Both the position numbers and the translations under genes were made by a program. Below, piece by piece: positions 1 to 8,492 of a stretch of DNA of 16,684 nt (position 1 is the first letter of the stretch; the number at the start of each line of letters is the position of its first letter). Source of the stretch: Flammeovirgaceae bacterium. GTDB taxonomy: Bacteria; Bacteroidota; Bacteroidia; Cytophagales; Cyclobacteriaceae. Below the pieces are notes generated by a model. The model searched no databases. It had not been told where the DNA came from and saw only the letters and a list, made by a program, of their open reading frames with translations. Where the stretch lies: contig JAKEEN010000158.1 of the NCBI GenBank assembly GCA_022616575.1, positions 1 through 16,684 on the forward strand, given 5' to 3'.

Positions 1-557
1 AAGGCCCGGTTGCTGAAAGAAATTTCGGGTGCTGCCGTAAATTTTCCTTTAAAATGTTTTTCAAAGACCAAGCCTAATTGAAAACTTACTTTTGCTGTAT
101 ATTTTCCCTGACCGGAAGCCGGACCACCCACTGCATAGTTCTCTAATACATAAGGAAAAGTAACGTTGGGACCCGCCATGAGTCCGACACTAAAAATTGA
201 TTTGCTTCTGAAGGTGCGGTACAAGCCTGCAAATTCTGCAGGATCAACGGCCGGGTTAATTTGAAAGTCCGGATCAGTCTTTAAAATGCTCAGCATGGCT
301 TCGTCTGCCTTAGCCGGTTCCTCCAGGTAGATATAGCTTAAGCAAAGTAATTTGTAGCCTTCAACCTTGAGTTGTTTTTCGTCTTTAGTAAAACCGGTTT
401 CCAGACAGGGTCTTAACTGGCTCTCGATTTCATGAAGACGGCCTTGTTCGTAGGTGGCTCGCGCCAGGCGTAACTTTTGTGCACAGTCAACGCCAGTCTG
501 ACTGAAGGCACGATGCCCGGTTAAGATTAGCAAGACAACTACGCACAAAATTCTCAT
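1..557 (-). CDS. Outer-membrane beta-barrel protein with N-terminal helical domain (3' end beyond window)
   Basis: This frame is open from an ATG at 557 to the window edge, giving 185 residues with the C-terminus missing. The N-terminus is a signal peptide (basic MR, hydrophobic CVVVLLILTGHRA, then FSQ). A helical, TPR-like stretch of about 90 residues follows, with phrases such as YEQGRLHEI and LEEPAKADEAML and the linker NPAVDPAEFAGLYRTFR. From about residue 125 the pattern changes to alternating strands (FSVGLMAGPNVTF, KVSFQLGLVFEKHF), typical of the PorT/OMP_b-brl barrel families. It begins 5 bases after the stop of the STAND gene with no Shine-Dalgarno sequence, so it should be co-transcribed. 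I infer insertion in the outer membrane. The ligand or cargo is unknown, and the total barrel size cannot be seen. Confidence 0.8.
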   Translation of the reverse strand, partial: MRILCVVVLLILTGHRAFSQTGVDCAQKLRLARATYEQGRLHEIESQLRPCLETGFTKDEKQLKVEGYKLLCLSYIYLEEPAKADEAMLSILKTDPDFQINPAVDPAEFAGLYRTFRSKSIFSVGLMAGPNVTFPYVLENYAVGGPASGQGKYTAKVSFQLGLVFEKHFKGKFTAAPEISFSNRA

Positions 558-562
558 AGACA

Positions 563-3500
563 CTATTTGTCATTTGCTGGATAGCCCTTACACGTTAATT
601 CATAATCCAGGTCATCACCGGCATAGGTATTCCATTCATCTTTACTCATGTTCCGCGTAATAAACTCCAAACACAAAATATTCGACATGGTTGGAATTTT
701 GGTCGGGTAAGCATGAATGCTCTGCTCAGTTTTAATCTCGTCCTGACGAATCTGTTGTTGTGAACTGTGAAGTCCGACCATAATCTGTTCGTCATTGGGT
801 GAGAATGATAATGCCCATACCCAGTCAAGGTGGTCACGAAGTTCGATCGGAGGGATTTTCAGTTTGTTTACGTTCCACATTCTCACCGTTCTATCTTTAC
901 TGGCGGAGGCGAAGAAATTCGTAGCGTGATTGTATTTTATTTCTTCGATCGGGCCTTTATGGCCAGGAAGATTTCGAATTACAATTCCACCCTTTATGAT
1001 TCTAATCAAGCCATTGTTGTCACCCACGATCAGGGTACTTTCAACTGGGTGCCAGGTGATAGCTGTGAGTGAAACTTTACCGAGACTGATTTGGGTGGCA
1101 GAGAAGTTGTTGTCAACATCCCATATATAAAGAGTTCCATTATCTCCTACACCGGCCAGTTTCTTCCCATCACTGCTTAAATCAATGGCATTGATTTTTT
1201 CTGCCGGGGTTATCACCTGCCGGGTGTCAGTGAAATCACTGTATTTTATACTCCTACCCCCATTGTCGCGCGCATAAATACCTTTGCCATCAGGCGTGAA
1301 GAAAATATCTTCAATTGAATTGACAAAGCCCATTACTTTCTGGGGCGCTTTTTGCATATCCTTTAGGTCATACACTTCAATGTAATTTTTCTCTGCATTG
1401 ATAGTAAATAATCCGGCAGCCACGAGTTTCGATTCATCGGGATTAATGTCCATGGAATAAACCTGATAGTCTTCCCGTTTGCCAACGAGCACATCAGGGG
1501 TCCATCCTTTTTCCGTACTGTTCCATCGGATGATTTTACCATCGGCACCTCCTGAATAAATATCCTCATCCCCTTTGTGGGTAACAAGTGCCCGCGCGGC
1601 ACCGTATTCGTGGCCTGCAACACCGGAGCCTTCTTCCGGCAAACTATGAGTTAGGGGATGATCATTGTTGCGAAGTGCATAGTATAATCCATTGTAGATG
1701 TCATTATCATACTCCTCTCCTCCATGCAGCGTGTTAAAACTGTACGCCTGTTGCGCCAACAAGCCTTCAAGGTCTAAATCATTTGCCAGAGCAAGAGATT
1801 GCAAAGCCATGGCTTTAGACTGAGCTACATAGCGTTTGTTCTTGGCATCGGCTTCTGCTATTCGGGCAAGTTCTGCATTCCTAATCGCCTCCCTTTCCTT
1901 TTCTATCGCCTTTGCTTCATTTGCTTTGGCTTGTTTCTCGGCAACTACGGCTCGCTCAAGGTTTTGCTCAGCTTGCTTCCTTGCCTCATCTGCCCTTAAT
2001 TTTTCTTGTACCGCTACCGCCTCGGCCCTTCTTGCAGCTTCTGTCGCAGCTTCAGCCTCAAGCCTTCTGTTTTCAGCCTCCTTACGCGCTATTTCAGCTT
2101 GCTGGAAGTTTGCGTCAGCAATTCCTTTTTGGCGGAACGCCTCTTCCGCATTTTTATCTGCTGCGACCTTTTGAATAAAAGCAAACACCAGGGCCACCAA
2201 CGCAATCAGGGTAAAGCCGGCCATCACAAGGGCCAATACTCTTGCTCGCTTCAGTTTGCGCTTCTGCTCTAGCTCCTTGATACGCTGCTCGGTTTCCCAC
2301 TCTTTCTTTGAGTATTCGAGGAACACCAATGTTCTTTCAAAAGCAGGATTATAGCGCTGTCCCCAAACCAACGTGGGTTTGTGTTTAGCCTGCCAGTTAA
2401 GTGCCAATTGCAAATCCGGTGGTCTCCACAAACCTGCCTTACCTACCTGGTACATGGCAGCGGCTTCTGCCAAACGGGTGTACATCTGCACGGCTTCCGC
2501 TTCATCGTCCACCCAGTTTTTCAACCGCACCCAGATACGCATCAGACTTTCGTGAGAGATATCGATCATGGAGCGGGCATTGAGCGGAGTTCCAAAACCA
2601 GGTGTCAATAATGACCTTCCCGGCTCACGGAATTTCTCAATCACACTGGCTACTTCTTCTTCTGTGCAATCTGCTATGGCAGCAATTTCATTTAATCGTG
2701 TGGGTCTTCGTATGCCAAAGTTCTCACCGCGTTTTTCGGTAATGGCTTTGAACATGATTTCACAAATGCGCTGCTGTTCTTCACTCAGTTCATCGTAGGC
2801 TTCATTCGCGTGTTGCGACAGGGCCTCCGACATGGTACCAATGGCCTCATAATGTTTGAGGTCAACAGGTTCATCATCGTAGTCGCGGTATTGTGTCCAA
2901 TAACTCCATGTTCTCATTAATGCATGCTGGAGGATCGGGAGTTGATCGGGGTTATCGCCTAAGTCATTAAGTAATTGCTGTACTAAACGGGATGCTATCT
3001 TCGCACCGCCTACGGCCACCGGCCCTTCAATAGCCCTGCGCTTTTGTTCGCGCGTCATCTGGGGAATGAGGTAGTGGCTATCGTTAATTTTTCTGGTCAG
3101 GTCTGGGAACTGGGCACAATCACCTATAAAATCAGAACGCATCGTGATTCCTACATAAATCGGAGCATCCGGATAGTTAATCGCTTCAATAAGAAGATTA
3201 ACAAACTCTAACGTTTCGTTTACCGAATTAGGATCCGTGCTGTCTTTAAAGCGGAACAATTCTTCAAACTGGTCAACCAACACCAGGTAGTTTACATCGG
3301 CTCTTTTGCGGGTTTGTTCTATGGCCTCAACCAACCCCAATGAGCTACTGCGCAGCAAGGTTGAGAAGATGGTGCGCTTAATTTTTTTATCCTCTACATC
3401 AGCGGCCTGATATTCCGGATTGTTTTTTAGCAGGGACTCTGCCATGTTATCAATCGGGCCGGCACCAGGACGGGTAACAACCACCTCCCAATTGGGGCTG

Positions 3501-3736
3501 GCATCGGTCAAAAAGCCTCCGTAAAGAATCGGTAGAACACCACAAAAGATAAAGGATGATTTACCACTTCCGGAAGGACCAATGACGGAAACAAACCGGC
3601 TCTTTGAAAGTTTGAGAAGCACTTCGTCACTCTGGCCTTCACGACCAAAAAACAAATGACTCTCTTCAATTTTAAAAGGTCTTAGCCCCGGGAATGGGTT
3701 ACTGGTTAAAACCTTTTCGTCTACTATTTGTGCCAT
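563..3736 (-). CDS. Membrane-anchored STAND NTPase (nSTAND1 type) with coiled coil and C-terminal WD40 propeller
   Basis: This is a 1057-residue multidomain ATPase of the STAND class. The nSTAND1 module begins with NPFPGLRPF and FFGRE (residues 13-33). It has Walker A GPSGSGKSS at 53-61, Walker B LVLVDQFEEL at 151-160 (D155), and the STAND helical-domain phrase ISHESLMRIWVRLKNWV near 393-409. A basic stretch (KRKLKRAR) precedes one membrane segment at about 499-522. An Ala/Glu/Lys/Arg-rich coiled coil covers about 524-640. Six or seven WD40 blades follow at about 700-1000 (for example GGADGKIIRWN, NGTLYIWDVD, SKDRTVRMWNVN). The last 40 residues carry RNMSKDEWNTY and YELTC, a tail seen on other STAND-WD40 proteins. 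The positive-inside rule puts the NTPase in the cytoplasm and the propeller in the periplasm. The gene lies 5 bases after the TIR-like gene and 5 bases before the outer-membrane protein gene. Family and domains are firm. The role as a sensor or conflict switch is inferred, and the trigger is unknown. Confidence 0.92.
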   Translation of the reverse strand: MAQIVDEKVLTSNPFPGLRPFKIEESHLFFGREGQSDEVLLKLSKSRFVSVIGPSGSGKSSFIFCGVLPILYGGFLTDASPNWEVVVTRPGAGPIDNMAESLLKNNPEYQAADVEDKKIKRTIFSTLLRSSSLGLVEAIEQTRKRADVNYLVLVDQFEELFRFKDSTDPNSVNETLEFVNLLIEAINYPDAPIYVGITMRSDFIGDCAQFPDLTRKINDSHYLIPQMTREQKRRAIEGPVAVGGAKIASRLVQQLLNDLGDNPDQLPILQHALMRTWSYWTQYRDYDDEPVDLKHYEAIGTMSEALSQHANEAYDELSEEQQRICEIMFKAITEKRGENFGIRRPTRLNEIAAIADCTEEEVASVIEKFREPGRSLLTPGFGTPLNARSMIDISHESLMRIWVRLKNWVDDEAEAVQMYTRLAEAAAMYQVGKAGLWRPPDLQLALNWQAKHKPTLVWGQRYNPAFERTLVFLEYSKKEWETEQRIKELEQKRKLKRARVLALVMAGFTLIALVALVFAFIQKVAADKNAEEAFRQKGIADANFQQAEIARKEAENRRLEAEAATEAARRAEAVAVQEKLRADEARKQAEQNLERAVVAEKQAKANEAKAIEKEREAIRNAELARIAEADAKNKRYVAQSKAMALQSLALANDLDLEGLLAQQAYSFNTLHGGEEYDNDIYNGLYYALRNNDHPLTHSLPEEGSGVAGHEYGAARALVTHKGDEDIYSGGADGKIIRWNSTEKGWTPDVLVGKREDYQVYSMDINPDESKLVAAGLFTINAEKNYIEVYDLKDMQKAPQKVMGFVNSIEDIFFTPDGKGIYARDNGGRSIKYSDFTDTRQVITPAEKINAIDLSSDGKKLAGVGDNGTLYIWDVDNNFSATQISLGKVSLTAITWHPVESTLIVGDNNGLIRIIKGGIVIRNLPGHKGPIEEIKYNHATNFFASASKDRTVRMWNVNKLKIPPIELRDHLDWVWALSFSPNDEQIMVGLHSSQQQIRQDEIKTEQSIHAYPTKIPTMSNILCLEFITRNMSKDEWNTYAGDDLDYELTCKGYPANDK

Positions 3737-3741
3737 AGGGG

Positions 3742-5175
3742 TTAGGCTTTAAATTCCTGCAATAAAGATTTGATTGAATCCACTGAGCGTGCCGGATCGG
3801 TTTCCACTACGCGCAGGTTTTGGTTTTTGAATGCCTCTAAGTCAAGCTTAGATCCGTATTGTGTCATCACGGCTTTTCCTTTGATCGGTTTTACGCGACC
3901 AAAGCCGGGAGCCTTCAGCAGGTCGAGCACTTTCATGCGCACCCATTGATCGTTTACTTTTCCTTTATAAATGATAGCTGCATCAAAACTTCTCAGGTTG
4001 TTGATGTGCTTTTGGCGGATGTCAAGTAATTCTCCCTCAAAGGCAGGGGTCAGAACTTTGTAGCCTGATCTTTCAATTTCAGCAATCAATGGTTTTACGT
4101 CATTGTCATCCATACGATCATGGAGCAGGTAAATAGACGGTATGCCATCATCGGCCATTCTGCGATCACCGCCTTCCAGCAGTTCTTCCCGCATGATGTT
4201 TTTAAAATCTTCCAAAGAAGTTTGAAGAATCTCGGCACCTTCCTGCGCTTCCGTGTCACGTTTCAATGTATCAATAAATGATTTCTGGCGTTCGCTTGCA
4301 TTGCCAAGCAATGATGATATCCAAATAAGGCGAAGGAAATCTTCTTTTTTGGCACTGTGACTCTTCTCTGCAGCAATGCGATTTTGAATATCAACCACCG
4401 AGCGATCTGAGCCTTCCGGTATTTCTCCATAGGCGCTGCCAATCAGGTGAATGGATAAATTTGCTTCACCGATATCACGTTTCACCATACGTTCCAGGTC
4501 ATTGACACTTCCGGGCAATGTTTGATTAGGCAATACAATGTATCCATGACGTTGTAATTCGCGCTTAATAATGTTTCGCTGTACAGAAAGGTCGTGCCCC
4601 GTTTCTGCCAGATAGATAGTTTTTCTCTTGTAGGTATTTTTTGTCTCCTGTCGGGTTGTTTCCTTTAAGAATGCTAACGTATCGTAAATATCGTAAGCAA
4701 GGTCAACCATTTTCATCCAGTATTGACGTTCAGCTTCTGTGCTGAAGTAGTCAGCATATTCCTTAATCTCCCCGGATTCAACATCCACCTGGTACATTTC
4801 ATAACCGAGCAACTCACGCACACGAGGGGGCTGTTCCTGCACAGTTAGCGGTGTTTTGAAAACTTTGAATACCCTGTTGCGCCCGCGTGATGAAGCCTCT
4901 GCTGATTTGATAAAAGCTTCTAATGAATCGAGGCAACGCCCTGATTGAATAAACTCTTTTGACAGAATAGGTACTAATATGGCTGCTTGCAGGTCAGGTG
5001 CCGTGACGGAATCGAACTCACTCTTCAAGAGTACTTTTGGCTTTTCGCCCAGAACCTGGGTAAGCATCAAGTCTAAAAACTTTTTGAATTGCGATACCCA
5101 GCCTGCTTCGCCTTTTACAACAGGCTCATTGTCTTTATCGGCACATAATAGCAATACGTCAATTTCAAATTTCAT
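3742..5175 (-). CDS. TIR-like protein with three tandem TIR/DUF4062-like modules; first TIR probably catalytically dead
   Basis: This 477-residue soluble protein has no signal peptide or membrane segment. Module 1 (about 1-170) follows the bacterial TIR pattern: strand IDVLLLCADKDNEPV, helix GWVSQFKKFLDLMLTQVLG, strand AAILVPILSKEF, then SGRCLDSLEAF at 78-88. In active bacterial TIRs the last motif reads roughly S-x-W-C-x-x-E-L, so the NADase glutamate position is Ser84 here. Modules 2 (about 185-310) and 3 (about 345-475) resemble each other: TIYLAETGHDLSVQ...HGYIVLPNQTLPGS against SIYLLHDRMDDNDVK...SGYKVLTPAFEGE. Module 2 then has SIHLIGSAYGEIPEGSDRSV and module 3 has AAIIYKG and KAPGFGR. 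They resemble the DUF4062/TIR-like modules found beside STAND genes. It is first in the operon with the STAND-WD40 gene and probably interacts with it. The family resemblance is strong, and the biochemical role is unknown. Confidence 0.82.
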   Translation of the reverse strand: MKFEIDVLLLCADKDNEPVVKGEAGWVSQFKKFLDLMLTQVLGEKPKVLLKSEFDSVTAPDLQAAILVPILSKEFIQSGRCLDSLEAFIKSAEASSRGRNRVFKVFKTPLTVQEQPPRVRELLGYEMYQVDVESGEIKEYADYFSTEAERQYWMKMVDLAYDIYDTLAFLKETTRQETKNTYKRKTIYLAETGHDLSVQRNIIKRELQRHGYIVLPNQTLPGSVNDLERMVKRDIGEANLSIHLIGSAYGEIPEGSDRSVVDIQNRIAAEKSHSAKKEDFLRLIWISSLLGNASERQKSFIDTLKRDTEAQEGAEILQTSLEDFKNIMREELLEGGDRRMADDGIPSIYLLHDRMDDNDVKPLIAEIERSGYKVLTPAFEGELLDIRQKHINNLRSFDAAIIYKGKVNDQWVRMKVLDLLKAPGFGRVKPIKGKAVMTQYGSKLDLEAFKNQNLRVVETDPARSVDSIKSLLQEFKA

Positions 5176-5189
5176 AGGGAGTCTTTAAT

Positions 5190-5330
5190 TAAATTTCAAA
5201 TCACAAATTCCAAAAAACAATCAAATCCCAAAACTTCAAAAGCCCAACATTAACTCTTCAACAGTGTAACCATTAGAATTTAATCATTTGGATATTGTTT
5301 GGGCTTCGTAATTTGTTATTTGGTGCTTAC
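5190..5330. repeat. Intergenic AT-rich inverted-repeat element, copy 1
   Basis: This fills the gap between the nucleotide-transporter gene and the TIR-like gene. It contains the perfect inverted pair AAGCCCAA (5240-5247) and TTGGGCTT (5299-5306). The outer arms are imperfect, CAAATCACAAATTCC near 5198-5211 against GTAATTTG-type sequence near 5308-5315. Two words, TCAAATCACAA and AAATTCCAAAAAACAA, recur in the queA-menC gap. It may act as a terminator or as an attenuator between the transporter and the TIR operon. I found no exact TAnnTTTG promoter motif for the operon within it. Confidence 0.55.
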
Positions 5331-8300
5331 TGTTTCAGTCTCTGTTACATTCTTTATAATTCCTTCTACCAGTTCCGGATGGTTGGCCATCACAAAGTAG
5401 AAGTCCATTAAATTAATTCTAAATACAACCGTGCGTTCTGTAGCTTCCAATGAATCGACATTGAACAACTCAGGCTCATTGGTAAACAAGTCGCCATACA
5501 CAGTTCCCTTTTTCATTACCAGTCTGACTGTATCATTTTCCTTGAGCCTGGCTTCGCCATGAGCTACTATGAAGATGGGTTTATTTTCCTCATCGCTTTT
5601 GATCACAATCTTGTCCCCTGTGAATAGATCAAGAGGTACAACTTTGTCAGCTAAATCGGCAATGAGTGAGCCTCTGATGTTCCTGAATTCAGGGAGTTGC
5701 TTCAGAAACTGAACAATTTCAATATAGAGGAAGAACCCATCGTCCAGGCCATCGAGCAGCTGGTTATTGGCAATGGAGTTATCAAGAAACTTCTTGTCTT
5801 TTAGCGGAAGCCGGTCAATAATGGCTCTGTACTGGTCCTTGTTTTTATTATAGATTACCCAGGAGGCTGTTTCCTGCAATAATTTGTCGGAGTTGAACAT
5901 TTGCGAGATGAGTCCTCGGCTGATCCGGAAGTCTCTTATGTATGCGGCTGTATACGTGGCAGCTACTTTCGTCCAGCGGTTGCTTGAATTAAAATCCCGG
6001 TTCAGAATGTAATTAATTACCTGAATGGGGTTGTAGCTCTCGCGGGGATAAAAGGTCTGAAGGAGTTCAAGCTTGTCTTTTGTGGGAATGTCGTCAAAGA
6101 GCGGAAATAATTTTGGTTTAAGATCGGGGTCTACGAAAAGATCCATCAGTTCAAGCGCATACGCAATGGCATCCGGATCGCGCGACTCAATATTTTCTTT
6201 AACGAGTTGAACTGCCTGCGGGTCATATAATATAGAGAGCAGAATACTTATTTGTTCGTAGTTTTCACCAATCTCTTCACGAAGCGCCTGGCGCAATTGG
6301 TTGAAGTGCTCATCTTCGTTTTCAATCTCATCAAGAGCAGCAAGGTTCCAGAGTGTTTTGCTCACTTCAAATTCTAGCAAGTCGGTTACCTCGCGGGCCT
6401 GTCTTCCGGTTGCTTTGTAATTGATGTATCGAAGGGAGTATAAAATTTGTTTAACAATTCGCTTGTCAGGGAAGTCGGCCTTTTTCCAGAGTAAGTCGAG
6501 TGCTTTATCGCCACCAATTGCTCCCATAATCTGAACGATGCGCAGCATCACTAAATCACTTTGGGCGGATTTATGGAAAGCAGCTTCCAATACATCCAGT
6601 ACCGATTCGCCACATTCCTTCAAGGCAGCTGCAGCATGATGACCGTAAAGGGGTGAGGATAGAAGCTCGATGAGTACAGGCCATGTCTCAGGCCTCTTCA
6701 CTCTGCGGGCTGTGAGTAAGGCTTCATAGCGTACTTTCGGGTCAGCATCACGAAGTAATTCCAGCAAAATGAAAATGGTGCGCTGGCTTGTCAGCTTCCG
6801 CAAAAGTTTTGCACCAAGAATACGATCTGATTGCTTTATTGACTTGGTGAGTTTCATCAGCTTGTCTACTGAAATAGAAAGCAGATCGCTGTCTTCGGTT
6901 TCACCCTGAGCCTGGCGGGCCAGGTCTTTTATTTCGGTGCTCTTGCCGTCTTTATCCACACCCAGCTCCTGAAGTTTTGAATTGGCAAAGTTTCTGAGTT
7001 CTGAAGATTCTGCCGAGGTGCTGAGTTGGATCAGTGAGGACTCAAAAAGCGCAGGCTCCAATTTCTCCATAAGCTTAAGCCCGTAAACAACTTTTTGCTC
7101 GGCTGTGCTATTGACTTCCCGCTGCAACATGCTGTTGATCGTGTATTCCCTTTCCACTTTTACTTCGGCCTTCTGTTTACTCTTCACAAGAGTGTCCTGA
7201 AGAGTGTGACGGTAACTTCCATACATCCTTCCTGAGATGAGGAACCAGCCAATCAAAATGGGCACGAGGAAAATGGTAACATAGATAAGTGTAAAAATCT
7301 CAACTCGGGTAATAAGAAGTATCAATCCACCGGCCATAGCACTGGCTAAGGCTGTCACTACACCTTCCAATTTGGTTTGCACATCGATCTTGAAGTTCTT
7401 ATCGATTGGCAAAAGGTAAAGTTTAAAGAGAGGTTCATCCAACGATTCTTTAATGGAGACTGCAAAGAGTTTACACATGGCAATCATCACGAAGAAAATG
7501 AGAAAAGAGTCTTTATCGGGTGTATATCCAAAACCAAGGCCCAGGGCAACGGCACTGGCCACGAATATTCCGAGGAGAAGAGGATTTACCTGGATAGAAG
7601 TTTTGATGCCATAGGTGGATATCAATCGATCCGCACCAAATGTTTGGAACAGGAAACTGAAAATTACCACCGTCATTTCAAAGTAGCTCAGGAAACTTGG
7701 TAAATACTTGGCATCATCACCGCTGTACTGTTGTGTCGTTACTTTCAGAAATGAATAATCCACGAAGTTGAGGGCAATCATGGACAGAATGATGAACAAG
7801 CTCAGGTATATTATATATGGTGTCTTAATAAACTGAACCAGGCTTACTTTTTTGATTGCCAATTTTTCCTGCTTAAAGGTCCACGCTTTTACAAGGTATT
7901 TGTTGGCTAAAACAATAAAGAGAACTGTAAAAATAATTACGCTGACCAGTGCAACAGTGAAAAGGGTTTCCACTTTAATAAACGTAAGAGCAATAGGGAT
8001 TAAAAAGAAAGCGGTTACGGAAGCAATCATAGCCCCCTGGTCAACGCTTCCCAACAAGCGCTTGGATTGACGCACATTGAACAAGCGGTTGAAAGTACCC
8101 CAGAAAATGAGCAGGATAAGAAATGTAAAGGGAGCCAGCAGCGTGAAGCCATAAAAGTTTACCGTTTTATGATCTTCAAAAAAGAGCTCACCAAATTCAA
8201 TAAAACCGGCAGCACCCGTAACACCAAGTAAGGTAATAATACCTAATGTCTGGAATGGAATTTTACTTTGAAGGATATTATAAACAACGGTTGCCCCAAA

Positions 8301-8492
8301 GCCGATCAGACCTGAAATGAGTAAGGCCAACGGCAAGTCGTTGGGGTAGTCTGTCAGGAAAAGAGTTTGTGAGGCAACACTAAAACTCGCCAGGAAGGTA
8401 CCCATGAAAAAACTCATGACTAGCAGCAGATATACCGTACCTGACTCCTGTTCCTCGATGTCGAGGATGCGGTTTAAAAGTTTAGATGCCAT
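5316..8492 (-). CDS. Nucleotide transporter (ATP/ADP antiporter, NTT family) fused to HEAT repeats and a cNMP-binding fold
   Basis: This is a 1058-residue inner-membrane protein. Residues 17-420 contain about a dozen hydrophobic segments and the NTT/AAA-family phrases FNRLFNVRQSKRLLGSVDQG (134-153) and SIKESLDEPLFKLYLLPIDK (346-365). This family includes the ATP/ADP exchangers of intracellular bacteria and plastids, but the substrate here cannot be read from sequence. Residues about 430-900 form a soluble alpha-helical region with HEAT-like repeats (for example IFILLELLRDADPKVRYEAL at 573-592 and WPVLIELLSSPLYGHHAAAA at 604-623). Residues about 935-1050 resemble a Crp-type cyclic-nucleotide-binding barrel (DKIVIKSDEENKPIFIVAHG, then GTVYGDLF). 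The usual phosphate-binding Arg-x-Ala is not evident after YGDLF, so ligand binding may be lost. A 140-base repeat-rich gap separates it from the downstream TIR operon. A weak promoter candidate, TATAATTG, lies about 51 bases upstream. Confidence 0.85.
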   Translation of the reverse strand: MASKLLNRILDIEEQESGTVYLLLVMSFFMGTFLASFSVASQTLFLTDYPNDLPLALLISGLIGFGATVVYNILQSKIPFQTLGIITLLGVTGAAGFIEFGELFFEDHKTVNFYGFTLLAPFTFLILLIFWGTFNRLFNVRQSKRLLGSVDQGAMIASVTAFFLIPIALTFIKVETLFTVALVSVIIFTVLFIVLANKYLVKAWTFKQEKLAIKKVSLVQFIKTPYIIYLSLFIILSMIALNFVDYSFLKVTTQQYSGDDAKYLPSFLSYFEMTVVIFSFLFQTFGADRLISTYGIKTSIQVNPLLLGIFVASAVALGLGFGYTPDKDSFLIFFVMIAMCKLFAVSIKESLDEPLFKLYLLPIDKNFKIDVQTKLEGVVTALASAMAGGLILLITRVEIFTLIYVTIFLVPILIGWFLISGRMYGSYRHTLQDTLVKSKQKAEVKVEREYTINSMLQREVNSTAEQKVVYGLKLMEKLEPALFESSLIQLSTSAESSELRNFANSKLQELGVDKDGKSTEIKDLARQAQGETEDSDLLSISVDKLMKLTKSIKQSDRILGAKLLRKLTSQRTIFILLELLRDADPKVRYEALLTARRVKRPETWPVLIELLSSPLYGHHAAAALKECGESVLDVLEAAFHKSAQSDLVMLRIVQIMGAIGGDKALDLLWKKADFPDKRIVKQILYSLRYINYKATGRQAREVTDLLEFEVSKTLWNLAALDEIENEDEHFNQLRQALREEIGENYEQISILLSILYDPQAVQLVKENIESRDPDAIAYALELMDLFVDPDLKPKLFPLFDDIPTKDKLELLQTFYPRESYNPIQVINYILNRDFNSSNRWTKVAATYTAAYIRDFRISRGLISQMFNSDKLLQETASWVIYNKNKDQYRAIIDRLPLKDKKFLDNSIANNQLLDGLDDGFFLYIEIVQFLKQLPEFRNIRGSLIADLADKVVPLDLFTGDKIVIKSDEENKPIFIVAHGEARLKENDTVRLVMKKGTVYGDLFTNEPELFNVDSLEATERTVVFRINLMDFYFVMANHPELVEGIIKNVTETETVSTK

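Noticed and set aside
1836..2174. Plus-strand Ala/Ser-rich reading frame of 112 codons
   Set aside because: It is the antisense of the Ala/Glu/Arg coiled-coil region of the STAND gene, whose biased codons keep the opposite strand open. Its composition is low-complexity with no recognisable domain.
7377..7703. Plus-strand reading frame of 108 codons inside the transporter gene
   Set aside because: It is antisense to the conserved NTT region, which is clearly coding on the minus strand.
5316..8492. Nucleotide transporter as a fourth member of the TIR/STAND operon
   Set aside because: It is in the same direction, but a 140-base repeat-filled gap contrasts with the 5-base gaps inside the operon, and nothing in the sequence ties its function to the others.
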